Assembly: GCA_026770585.1 (NCBI GenBank)
Contig: MU647488.1
Span: forward strand, 93,669-104,889
Direction of reading: 5' to 3'
Source: Baffinella frigidus
Taxonomy: Eukaryota > Cryptophyceae > Cryptomonadales > Baffinellaceae
DNA length: 11,221 bases
Numbering within the stretch: position 1 is the stretch's first letter; each line of letters begins with the position of its first letter. A model generated the notes under the pieces. That model saw only the letters and a list, made by a program, of their open reading frames with translations. It made no database searches and was not told the DNA's origin. The position numbers were made by a program, and so were the translations under genes. This document shows, in pieces, positions 6,101 to 9,828 of this stretch.

Positions 6101-8165
6101 TTCCGTCCTTGACGTTTCGGTGCTTGTCGAGGATGGAGAGGAGCGAGGCGAGGTCGAGGTTGGGGGCCTTGACGCAGGTGAAGAGGACGTCCTTGACCGC
6201 CGCAGCTGCCAGGAACTCCAACACGCTCTGCCAGGGCGCAGCCAGGAGACTTCAGTTGCAGGGCGGACCATAGCTGCCTGTGTCGAGCAGAGTGGAGGGG
6301 CAGTGTGCTGGGCCTGTGATCAAGGCAGCACTTGAGTGGATTCATGAGTTGCAAAGTGGGCATCGACTCCAGCCACCCTCACTTCGATATAGGGTTATGG
6401 TGGACACCGACAACCTAGAACCTGCCGTCCAAAAAAAAACCCACCAAGCACGCGAGCGAAACCGCGAAACCCCTCTTTCGCAAGGTCACGTTTGGTCAAC
6501 GGCCAGAAACCGAACGGCGAGGGATACCTTGTGGATGAAACTGAAGGACGCCCCTTCAATCTTGAGCGGGATGATGTTTCGGATGAGAATGCGGAGTTCT
6601 CCATGCCCGTCGGAGTCGTCGGACCTTCAGGGGTTTAGGGTTGGGGTTTAGGGTTCGGGGTTTGGAGATAGGGTTTAAGATGGGGGGGGGCTGGGTAGGA
6701 GTTGGGGTAGTTAGGGTACCCGAAAAAGCCGTCGGCGAGGGTCGGCTTGGAGAAGAGCACGCTCCGGTGGTCGTACCGCACCTTCATCCCAGCAAGGGTG
6801 TTGTTAGTTCCTTTCTGCGCTATAAAAGTCACTACACAATTGGACCCTATCAGTAATAGTAAAGTTGGTGTGTAGTAATTTTTGCTGCCGGGAAAGCAAC
6901 CGATGAACACTTTTGCTACCTCGCCTTAATTCTGCACCGTGCATTTCCTGTTTCGAATAAAGTCAATAAGTGTCAATACCACACAGCGGGCTACGAAGGG
7001 AAAATATGTTCAAATCTAAGCCATTCCCCGTTACCTTATCCGTGGGAACCCCCCCTATGTCCCTACGGATTGCCTACGGTAGGGTCGTAGGTCTGATCTC
7101 TTAAGGGTTATCCGAAATCCCTTCGAAGTCCGCTGTGTGGATGAGCCGAGTTCGCTCGAGCAAGGATGGACTACTTGTGCAACCGCGCGTAACCAATACG
7201 AGAGGATGTACCACGCCAGAGGGCTCGAGACATCAACGTTTGACATCTTTCAGCGGAAACCGTGCTGGGATGAACCTTGGACATTCCCCGCTCGACCAGG
7301 TAGCAGGCTAGCTCCTTCATGAACGCCCAGCCGTGCCAATCGTTTGCGGTTTAGGGTTTCGAGTTTCGGGTTTCGGGTTTCGGGTTTCGGGTTTCGGGGT
7401 TAGGGTTTAGGTTTCAGGCTAAGGGTTTAGGTTTTAGGGTTTAGGGTTTATGCCCCGCAGATTCGGCAACCGTCCGGGAATCAGCCCACGCAAGGTCAGA
7501 AGTGGAAATGTCGGGTGAAAAGTCCTGTTGTTAGTTTGATACCCGCGCAGACGTGGAAACGTTGCAGCGTGGACGAGGAGGTGTGTCTCACGTAGGACCG
7601 CACACTCATTTAGTACCCCGAAACAAAACGTCGCGTTCTGAAATCCCCACTTCTGACCTTGCGTCGACATGCGGCCTACCAACATGCTTCTTGCCTGTCA
7701 TCTGCAGAGCTGCCTCTCGACAGAAGCCCAACCAGCCATCGGCAGAGGCAGCCCTTCTTCACAGCTCTTGTGAGGCGAGGGCATCTCGCAACCCTCAACC
7801 CTCAACACACGCATGTCACAACTGCCAGCCAGACCAGGAGCAGGCTCCTGCCATGATCCTGGCGCGCTTTGACCTTAGGAGGCGACACACGTGCACCCCT
7901 CAACCGAGGCATCTGGCAAGCAAAATGCAACCTCACCGGGCGAAAAGAAAAGGCGAGTTACTCGCCTCGAGGGGTTTTGAATTTAGGGTTTAGGGTTTCG
8001 GGCCTCGTGGGCGATGGCAGCGCGAGAGAGTTTGAGCTTCGAGGCGAAGAGCTTGCGGGCGATCTCCCGCTCCACCCACTGGTCGATGAACGTGTAGTAG
8101 ACATTGAACCTTGTCATGGTCTTGATCTTCAAGGTCTTGACCATGCACGCCAGAATCATCTCAAT
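17..8165 (-). CDS. NACHT/STAND-type NTPase with ankyrin repeats and EF-hand (partial, multi-exon gene)
   Basis: Overall span of a spliced minus-strand gene assembled by hand from about 15 exons (8165-8004, 7314-7276, 6781-6720, 6624-6528, 6227-5808, 5355-5290, 4487-4392, possible 4277-4256, 4011-3815, 3507-3442, 2834-2721, 2521-2426, 1883-1575, 1018-914, 115-17). Most junctions are phase 0; the 6720/6624 junction is phase 2 and keeps frame. Domain order is the C-terminal part of a STAND/NACHT module, ankyrin repeats, an EF-hand pair, then more ankyrin repeats. STAND ATPases are known as signal switches, with the repeat array usually acting as sensor; a cytosolic innate-immune or signalling role is inferred. 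The P-loop, start codon and stop codon lie outside the window. Two junctions (e1/e2 and e7/e9) do not fit simple GT-AG splicing, so a decayed allele cannot be excluded. Confidence is high for the exons, moderate for the full chain. Confidence 0.75.
739..830. repeat. Foldback element, perfect 21-bp arms
   Basis: Arms 739-759 (begins GGGAGCGCTTCG) and 810-830 are perfect reverse complements, separated by 50 bases that continue to pair imperfectly (TTGGCC / GGCC). MITE-like or hairpin-forming. Confidence 0.9.
833..891. repeat. Two degenerate GGTACAAA...GTTCAGT modules
   Basis: GGTACAAC-N-CCCTGTTCAGT and GGTACAAA-N-CCCGGTTCAGTCAA lie about 32 bases apart in the same orientation. A similar block occurs near 9496-9522. 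GCCCGGTTCAGTCAA (877-891) is repeated exactly at 5246-5260. Confidence 0.6.
914..1018 (-). CDS. Exon 14: ankyrin repeat
   Basis: Thirty-five codons, phase 0, acceptor GAGCAG and donor GTGAGG. It starts GGNTALIEASRQGHLP, then TVVALLRETGRC and SVDKLNA. This is a textbook ankyrin repeat (G-N-T-A-L, A, GH, VV..LL). Joined to exon 15 it reads SVDKLNA-IGNSALCVAAGQGH, the expected repeat spacing. Confidence 0.92.
1155..1271. repeat. Foldback element, 25-bp arms
   Basis: Arms 1155-1179 (CGTAAGACATGTCAG...) and 1247-1271 are reverse complements with two mismatches, enclosing 67 bases. MITE-like size. Confidence 0.88.
1355..1453. repeat. Nested inverted repeats (CACCGTGTTTGG family)
   Basis: A 20-bp arm at 1355-1374 pairs perfectly with 1421-1440. 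A 17-bp arm at 1394-1410 pairs perfectly with 1437-1453. The two pairs overlap, so the region can fold in alternative, mutually exclusive ways. The unit ACACCGTGTTTGG also recurs directly at 1381. Confidence 0.9.
1483..1509. repeat. Perfect 12-bp hairpin with 3-nt loop
   Basis: GCAGATGCAGAG (1483-1494), loop TTC, CTCTGCATCTGC (1498-1509). It lies about 65 bases inside the intron from the donor of exon 13. Confidence 0.92.
1575..1883 (-). CDS. Exon 13: EF-hand pair inserted in the ankyrin array
   Basis: One hundred and three codons, phase 0 (acceptor AATGCAG, donor GTGAGG). EF-hand 1 is canonical: helix LDEKFDRL, loop DEDHDGVLTVDE (D1, D3, D5, G6, T9, E12), then LRPMAEGI. It should bind calcium. 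A charged linker (about residues 50-75) follows, then EF-hand 2, FFFPDQSRTLSRAEF. This keeps the hydrophobic frame and final Glu but lacks the first Asp and the Gly, so it is probably a degenerate partner. An acceptor at CTGCAG eight codons further in is an alternative start. Flanking exons encode ankyrin repeats, so the EF-hand pair interrupts the array. Confidence 0.88.
1884..2425 (-). other. Intron 12 (542 nt)
   Basis: Between exons 12 and 13. It contains an inverted repeat at 2140-2150/2165-2175 (GTTCCAACCCA, 11 bp, 14-nt loop). No additional exon seen. Confidence 0.7.
2426..2521 (-). CDS. Exon 12: ankyrin repeat
   Basis: Thirty-two codons, one ankyrin repeat almost exactly, phase 0. It starts DGLTPLLGAAERNNDE and ends SELLEGGADAHAVA. 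The acceptor is TTGCAG and the donor GTGAGC. Joined to exon 11 it gives VDARDM-DGLTPLLGAA, a proper repeat-to-repeat transition. One repeat per phase-0 exon of about 33 codons is also seen in exons 14 and 15, suggesting growth by exon duplication. Confidence 0.92.
2522..2720 (-). other. Intron 11 (199 nt)
   Basis: Between exons 11 and 12. Around 2579-2612 the plus strand reads degenerate CCCTAA-type units (ACCCCAGACCCTAACCCCTAG), telomere-like in the orientation opposite to the large arrays. Confidence 0.7.
2721..2834 (-). CDS. Exon 11: ankyrin repeat
   Basis: Thirty-eight codons between acceptor GTGGCAG and donor GTGAGT, phase 0. The peptide holds DDNKRTLLHAASTGALA and then FIRAGAAVDARDM. 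This matches the ankyrin pattern 'D..G.T.LH.AA..G......L...GA.vd..d'. The motif lacks the usual Gly-hairpin residue before T (R-T-L-L-H). The upstream intron starts its foldback element only a few bases from this acceptor. Confidence 0.9.
2841..2972. repeat. Foldback (MITE-like) element, about 50-bp arms
   Basis: Left arm 2841-2891 (CCAGCCCTCAGAGT...) and right arm 2923-2972 are reverse complements with a few mismatches. They enclose about 31 bases with their own palindrome (GTCGGATTCCGAC). The left end lies within a few bases of the acceptor of exon 11. Confidence 0.9.
3088..3152. repeat. Hairpin and perfect palindrome
   Basis: 3088-3102 and 3112-3126 pair over 15 bases (one G-T) with a 9-nt loop. 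GATTGATCAATC at 3141-3152 is a perfect 12-bp palindrome. Confidence 0.8.
3153..3276. repeat. Foldback element, about 37-bp imperfect arms
   Basis: Plus-strand sequence from 3153 (CCCCAGAGTCTGTCG...) and the reverse complement ending at 3276 (CCCCGAGTCTGTCGG...) align over about 37 positions, with roughly one mismatch in six and one gap. They include GCCAACGCCCCAG / CTGGGGCGCTGGC. It lies in the intron between exons 10 and 11. Confidence 0.8.
3442..3507 (-). CDS. Exon 10: ankyrin repeat continuation
   Basis: Twenty-two codons (TTMDLLRLQASSRGEEW then TDVCK), acceptor GTGCAG, donor GTTTGG, phase 0. Joined to exon 9 it reads AAEAGELQ-TTMDLLRLQ, completing helix 2 of an ankyrin repeat. The donor runs into degenerate telomere-like sequence in the opposite orientation to the other arrays. 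Confidence 0.7.
3508..3814 (-). other. Intron 9 (307 nt)
   Basis: Between exons 9 and 10. It has an A-rich run near 3644-3654 and no clear coding signal or strong foldback. Confidence 0.65.
3815..4011 (-). CDS. Exon 9: ankyrin repeats
   Basis: Two bases of a split codon plus 65 codons, from acceptor CCCTGCAG (directly abutting CCCTAAA repeats) to donor GTTCAT. It opens with (G)NSLHVAANDGN, an ankyrin helix-1 motif. It contains a second hydrophobic pair of helices (TGLLVQALQSHGF) and ends TTPVMVAAEAGELQ, the start of another repeat that continues in exon 10. The required leading base does not come from exon 7 by canonical splicing; see the possible microexon. Confidence 0.8.
4012..4391 (-). 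repeat. Interstitial telomeric array filling an intron
   Basis: About nine perfect TTTAGGG units run from 4020 to 4082 and about eight from 4282 to 4337, with degenerate units between and after. All are in the same orientation on the plus strand. The array starts directly at the acceptor of exon 9 and ends at the donor of exon 7. The one unrelated island is about 4230-4281. Confidence 0.95.
4256..4277 (-). CDS. Possible microexon 8 inside telomeric intron
   Basis: The only non-telomeric island within the 4012-4391 repeat (about 4230-4281) contains, after an acceptor-like CCAG, the codons for V-E-G-N-S-K-R plus one base. A GC donor (GCAACG, or GCAAAC six bases later) would follow. This supplies exactly the one base needed to join exon 7 (phase 0) to exon 9, which starts with two bases of a split codon. 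The join would read ...SKRGNSLHVAAN. The phase fit is suggestive; the GC donor and small size make it uncertain. Confidence 0.3.
4392..4487 (-). CDS. Exon 7: helical segment ending ENIVAIL
   Basis: Thirty-two codons from acceptor ACCGTAG to donor GTACAC, phase 0 at both ends. It starts VAAVVCASTALHQ and ends TTVNENIVAIL, fitting the last helix of the module ('..AANAITIL' in relatives). The alternative frames have no protein-like character. The donor opens directly into CCCTACACCCTAAACCC, a telomeric repeat. The acceptor lies inside one copy of a 30-base direct repeat (4496-4525). Confidence 0.7.
4496..4709. repeat. Direct repeat pair, 30 bp
   Basis: 4496-4525 and 4680-4709 (TTAG-CACACCCGTCAG-...-GGTTGGACAC) are nearly identical, with about four differences, and both are preceded by CGGTG. 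The left copy abuts the acceptor of exon 7. Confidence 0.88.
5041..5073. repeat. Palindromic GGCCTACCGTAGG family, copy 1
   Basis: TCCTAGGA followed by GGCCTACCGTAGG and ATCCTAGGG. The core is shared with the copies at 7053, 8273, 8440, 9738 and 9797. Confidence 0.75.
5290..5355 (-). CDS. Exon 6: helical segment after STAND core
   Basis: Twenty-two codons (EAVRDFLVDIMQSDVEF then CKALE) between CTGTGCAG and donor GTGCGA, both phase 0. It resembles the 'EP.V..FL.D.V..D..F...L' helix that follows the E[YF]FAA region in related STAND proteins. The intron downstream contains a 15-base motif shared with the intron after exon 14. Confidence 0.8.
5356..5807 (-). other. Intron 5 (452 nt) with GAA microsatellite and G tract
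   Basis: Between exons 5 and 6. It contains (GAA)n at about 5479-5513 (CTT on the sense strand) and a run of 11 G at 5639-5649. No other exon seen. Confidence 0.7.
5479..5513. repeat. GAA/TTC trinucleotide microsatellite
   Basis: About 11 GAA units with one interruption near the start. Confidence 0.95.
5808..6227 (-). CDS. Exon 5: STAND module (SVLEFLAA...) with Ser/Asn/Ala-rich linker
   Basis: One hundred and forty codons, phase 0 at both ends (acceptor TGGCAG, donor GTTACT). It begins SVLEFLAAAAVKDVLF. Joined to exon 4 this gives FIHKSVLEFLAAAA, a close match to the NACHT/STAND signature F-[IL]-H-x-[ST]-x-x-E-[FY]-[FL]-A-A. Residues about 20-50 hold a helical stretch (LDLASLLSILDKHRN). 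Residues about 60-105 are a low-complexity linker with TTTKKEDSSSGEKPSDDADA and repeated N-G-S-N. A hydrophobic helical end follows (VVRRIVTALRQMVDDLAQ). The linker is longer than I recall for this family and is probably disordered. Confidence 0.85.
6228..6527 (-). other. Intron 4 (300 nt)
   Basis: Between exons 4 and 5, GTATCC to TGGCAG. Removing it creates the FIHKSVLEFLAA motif, the strongest single support for the gene model. It contains an A-run (T-run on the sense strand) near 6430. Confidence 0.85.
6528..6624 (-). CDS. Exon 4: STAND module ending in FIHK
   Basis: One base plus 32 codons. The peptide starts SDDSDGHGELRIL and continues IRNIIPLKIEGASFSFIHK. The acceptor is CCTGAAG before G TCC GAC; the donor is AAG then GTATCC, phase 0. 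The pattern '(A/I)PL....G..FSFIHK' is that of the end of the winged-helix region in STAND/NACHT proteins, just before '[ST]..E[YF][FL]AA'. That continuation is supplied by exon 5. Confidence 0.85.
6625..6719 (-). repeat. Intron 3 (95 nt) made of degenerate telomeric repeat
   Basis: On the sense strand the intron starts GTACCCTAACTACCCC and ends CCCTAAACCCCTGAAG. Nearly all of it reads as CCCTAAA-like units plus a short C run. Splice-site use is supported by the exact phase-2 join of the flanking exons. Confidence 0.85.
6720..6781 (-). CDS. Exon 3: STAND module
   Basis: Sixty-two nucleotides: 20 codons (VRYDHRSVLFSKPTLADGFF) plus two bases (GG) of a split codon. The acceptor is GATGAAG before GTG CGG and the donor is GTACCC. 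The phase-2 end joins exactly with the single leading base of exon 4 to make GGG (Gly), which supports both boundaries. The following 95-nt intron is almost entirely degenerate telomeric repeat. Confidence 0.75.
6782..7275 (-). other. Intron 2 (494 nt)
   Basis: Between exons 2 and 3. It carries the GGCCTACCGTAGG-family element at 7053-7140; the rest shows nothing recognisable. Confidence 0.65.
7053..7140. repeat. Palindromic dispersed element, copy 2
   Basis: Shares TATGTCCCTACGGAT-GCCTAC-GTAGGGTC-TAGG and, further right, AGTCCGCTGTGTGG with the element at 8273-8376. Confidence 0.85.
7276..7314 (-). CDS. Exon 2: STAND module, short exon
   Basis: Thirteen codons (ELACYLVERGMSK) between acceptor ATGAAG and donor GTTCAT, both phase 0. 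It joins in frame to the next exon to read GMSK-VRYDHRS, matching the 'LA..MF..G...V.Y' pattern of this family. The open frame extends upstream to 7347 (ANDWHGWAFMK before ELA). That extension looks protein-like (GWAFMKELACYL), but it abuts telomeric repeat with no AG, so including it would need a non-canonical acceptor. TGAAG before G is also the acceptor of the next two exons, which favours the short form. Confidence 0.65.
7348..7450. repeat. Degenerate telomeric array with TTTCGGG variant units
   Basis: A run of consecutive TTTCGGG-type units (about 7363-7397) is flanked by TTTAGGG units, in the same orientation as the array at 4012. It abuts the open frame upstream of exon 2. Confidence 0.92.
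7488..7664. repeat. 18-bp perfect inverted repeat pair
   Basis: 7488-7505 (ACGCAAGGTCAGAAGTGG) and 7647-7664 are perfect reverse complements with 141 bases between. The right arm is part of the coding-like module at 7572-7685; the left arm is a partial inverted copy of it. Confidence 0.92.
7572..7685 (-). pseudogene. Minus-strand copy of a conserved coding module (STQGQ...VLNECA...ET.LLV)
   Basis: The minus frame reads RSMLVGRMSTQGQ, then FCFGVLNECAVLRETHLLV, matching the plus-strand frame at 9345-9416. Most differences within the matching codons are third-base synonymous (TCG/TCC, ACG/ACC, CAA/CAG, GGT/GGG, CAG/CAA, AAT/AAC, GCG/GCA, GAG/GAA, ACA/ACG). This implies both copies descend from a translated sequence. 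The family is not recognised. It sits in an intron of the main gene and has a stop just upstream, so it is probably a mobile-element or gene fragment. Confidence 0.5.
7981..8003. repeat. Short telomeric repeat at the end of exon 1
   Basis: TTTAGGGTTTAGGGTTTCGGG directly follows the last plausible codon of exon 1, on the intron side. Same orientation as the other arrays. Confidence 0.92.
8004..8165 (-). CDS. Exon 1: STAND/NACHT module, part before the winged-helix-like region
   Basis: Fifty-four codons after a clear acceptor (CCCACAG before ATT GAG ATG). The peptide contains TRFNVYYTFIDQWVEREIAR. This resembles the R-x-x-[IVL]-Y-x-x-F-[IV]-x-x-W-x-x-R-E segment found downstream of the P-loop domain in protist STAND proteins with WD40, ankyrin or pentapeptide repeats (family recognition from memory). 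The frame meets a TAA inside adjoining telomeric repeat, so the exon must end before it. No GT lies between the conserved segment and that stop. The best donor is a GC site (GAG then GCCCGA), which would give a GC-AG intron. No upstream exon of this gene was securely found in the window, so the P-loop is presumably further right. Confidence 0.8.
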
Positions 8166-8272
8166 CTGTGGGCAGGTCTAGGCTCAGAACAGTAGATATA
8201 TGAAAAACCCGAAGGACGAGCAGGCTACCAATGGATTTTCGGCTCGTTTCTGACAGACGTTCCGATAGAATA

Positions 8273-8376
8273 GCCCTAGGAAAAACCATATGTCCCTACG
8301 GATGGCCTACCGTAGGGTCCTAGGGATGATTCTCTGATGGGTTATTCACGAAATCACTTTGTAGTCCGCTGTGTGG
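8273..8376. repeat. Palindromic dispersed element, copy 3
   Basis: CCCTAGG ... CCCTACGG-ATGGCCTA-CCGTAGGG ... CCTAGGG, followed by TGATTCTCTGATGGG and AGTCCGCTGTGTGG. It aligns along its length with 7053-7140. A related tail (GTAGTCCACCGTGTGGCA) occurs near 8849-8866. Confidence 0.88.
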
Positions 8377-9057
8377 CACGACCCTGGATGATCATCCGGC
8401 AGAGGTTTGGGACCACGCCGTTAGCCCCCTCCATAGGACCACCATTGCGCCCTAGGCGTAGGCCTACTGTAGGGTCCTAGGGGGGCGCAGTTTCTTATGA
8501 GCGAGGTACCCCTGTAGCCCCCCCCCCTCAACTCTCGACCCTCACGTGGACAACGTCTGCAGCCTGGGTCGGAATGATTGGGTGAAACAGGGTTATGGGT
8601 TATGGGTTGAGGGCTGAGGGTTGAGGGTGGCAGCCCGTGCGGTGCGAAGATAGAGGGTGGGGGCAGAGCCATTGAGAGTATGAGAAACAGAGCACCCCAC
8701 TCTTCTCCTTTATCTGGGAACAACTCCATACGGCGGGCTAGGAGGGTTTCGTTTCCGCTAAATTTAGCGGTAACGTGACCAAATTTGTATTAGAAACATC
8801 CTTAAAGCTAATTGCCCATGGGCAAGTTGACTTTTGATGAAAGGATCGTAGTCCACCGTGTGGCAGCCACAAAATCAAGCATCAAAGGACGAGGGTTGAC
8901 CTCACACACTCCCTGGCAAAACCGTAACCCGTGCCCCGTGCCCCGTAACCCGTAACTCATAACCTGTAAATCGTCTATCGTAAAGCTCGCACCTGCAGTT
9001 CCCCAAAAGAGGAGAGAGGAGGGTAGGAGGGTGGCGGAACGGTGCCTGGTCAAGGCT
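8377..9057. other. No gene seen; degenerate GGGTTA-like and CCCGTAA-like tracts
   Basis: About 8590-8628 repeats GGGTTATGGGTTGAGGG-type units, and about 8919-8964 repeats CCCGTAACCC-type units in the opposite orientation. Both resemble diverged telomeric DNA. The short open frames here show no family motif. Confidence 0.6.
8440..8485. repeat. Palindromic element, copy 4
   Basis: GCGCCCTAGGCGTAGGCC-TACTGTAGGGTCCTAGG-GGGCGC: outer GCGCCC/GGGCGC and inner CCTAGG arms surround the family core. Confidence 0.75.
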
Positions 9058-9088
9058 GTCCCCATGCATGGGGACCCTGGTAACCAGG
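9058..9088. repeat. Two adjacent palindromes
   Basis: GTCCCCATGCATGGGGAC (9058-9075) is a perfect 18-bp palindrome. CCTGGTAACCAGG (9076-9088) follows directly. Confidence 0.92.
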
Positions 9089-9091
9089 CCA

Positions 9092-9092
9092 G

Positions 9093-9130
<38 letters not shown>

Positions 9131-9172
9131 GTCGGTGAGGCGATCGAAGGCCTGCGTGTCAATAACGATCTC

Positions 9173-9208
<36 letters not shown>

Positions 9209-9209
9209 G
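9092..9209. repeat. Inverted microsatellite pair (GA)n ... (TC)n
   Basis: (GA)n at about 9093-9127 and (TC)n at about 9169-9208, the latter with one CCC interruption, enclose about 42 bases of unique sequence. The two tracts are complementary and can form a long hairpin. Confidence 0.95.
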
Positions 9210-9215
9210 GCAACG

Positions 9216-9440
9216 CTGCATCTTGACAACTTGAGTGGGTCAACCCTTCCTGAGCTGACATCCGCGGACATGGATGCAGTTCTGCCACAAGACTCTGCAC
9301 TGGAGGGCTGGATGCGTAAACGCAGGGCCATCTTGCGGATCCTTTCCACCCAGGGGCAATTTCGTTTCGTGGTACTAAACGAGTGTGCACCTTGCGGTGA
9401 AACGCAGCTCCTCGTCCTTTCCACACTTGTGACCTGCCGT
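9216..9440 (+). CDS. Plus-strand coding-like fragment, unknown family
   Basis: Part of an open frame running 9129-9575. The part up to about 9210 is only translated microsatellite. From 9216 it reads LHLDNLSGSTLPELTSADMD, then ALEGWMRKRRAILRILSTQGQ split here as ALEGWMRKRRAIL and RILSTQGQ, then FRFVVLNECA and ETQLLV. The last part is homologous to the minus-strand module at 7572-7685, with mainly synonymous differences. No start codon, splice site or family can be assigned; it may be one exon or a decayed mobile-element ORF. The (TC)n tract upstream could act as a polypyrimidine tract. Confidence 0.4.
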
Positions 9441-9564
9441 GGGTCTAATTCAAGGCTTCTGTGGTGCCGATCCCGCCCGGTTTCGTTTCTGTCCCGGTAC
9501 AAACCCTCCTTGTTCAATCACCCTGGATTCAAGGCGTTTCCCGATGAGTTCGCGGGGTGGCCTA

Positions 9565-9683
9565 GCTCTGCCTGAGCAAAACCTGGGCACGCCATAAAAT
9601 AGTTTTAGAGCATGATTTCCAGTACAAACGTGCATCTAAAATACGTATGTGGTGAATCCAATTCTACTCAGGCAGAGCTAGGT
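9565..9683. repeat. Foldback element A
   Basis: CCTAGCTCTGCCTGAG near 9563-9578 pairs perfectly with 9668-9683. The interior contains the 29-base block at 9616-9644 that is identical to 10052-10080. Confidence 0.88.
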
Positions 9684-9737
9684 GACCTGCAAGGCCTAGG
9701 CCCGGGTTTCTCGCAGGAGCCCCCCTAGGCCCCTATG

Positions 9738-9821
9738 GCCTACCGTAGTCAATACCGTAGGCTCAACCACCCTGATTTTAGGCAGTTACCTGAACAGCCT
9801 ACCGTAGTCAATACCGTAGGC
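9738..9821. repeat. 25-bp exact direct repeat with family core
   Basis: 9738-9762 and 9797-9821 are identical (GCCTACCGTAGTC...CCGTAGGC), offset by 59 bases. Each has inverted ends GCCTAC/GTAGGC. Confidence 0.95.
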
Positions 9822-9828
9822 AAGGCGG

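Noticed and set aside
5821-6335. Plus-strand open frames of 120-150 codons opposite exon 5
   Set aside because: They are antisense shadows of exon 5, whose frame continues the FIHK motif and is flanked by matching-phase splice sites.
8421-8729. Minus-strand frame beginning MELFPDKGEEWGALF
   Set aside because: The first part looks protein-like, but the frame runs into degenerate repeats, no splice sites support it, and no link to the STAND gene was found.
9050-9517. Minus-strand frames rich in alternating Arg-Glu
   Set aside because: The RERERE stretch is translated (TC)n microsatellite, and the rest is antisense to the better supported plus-strand module.
7488-9821. CRISPR-like array
   Set aside because: The direct repeats are few, palindromic and irregularly spaced, with eukaryotic exons around them.
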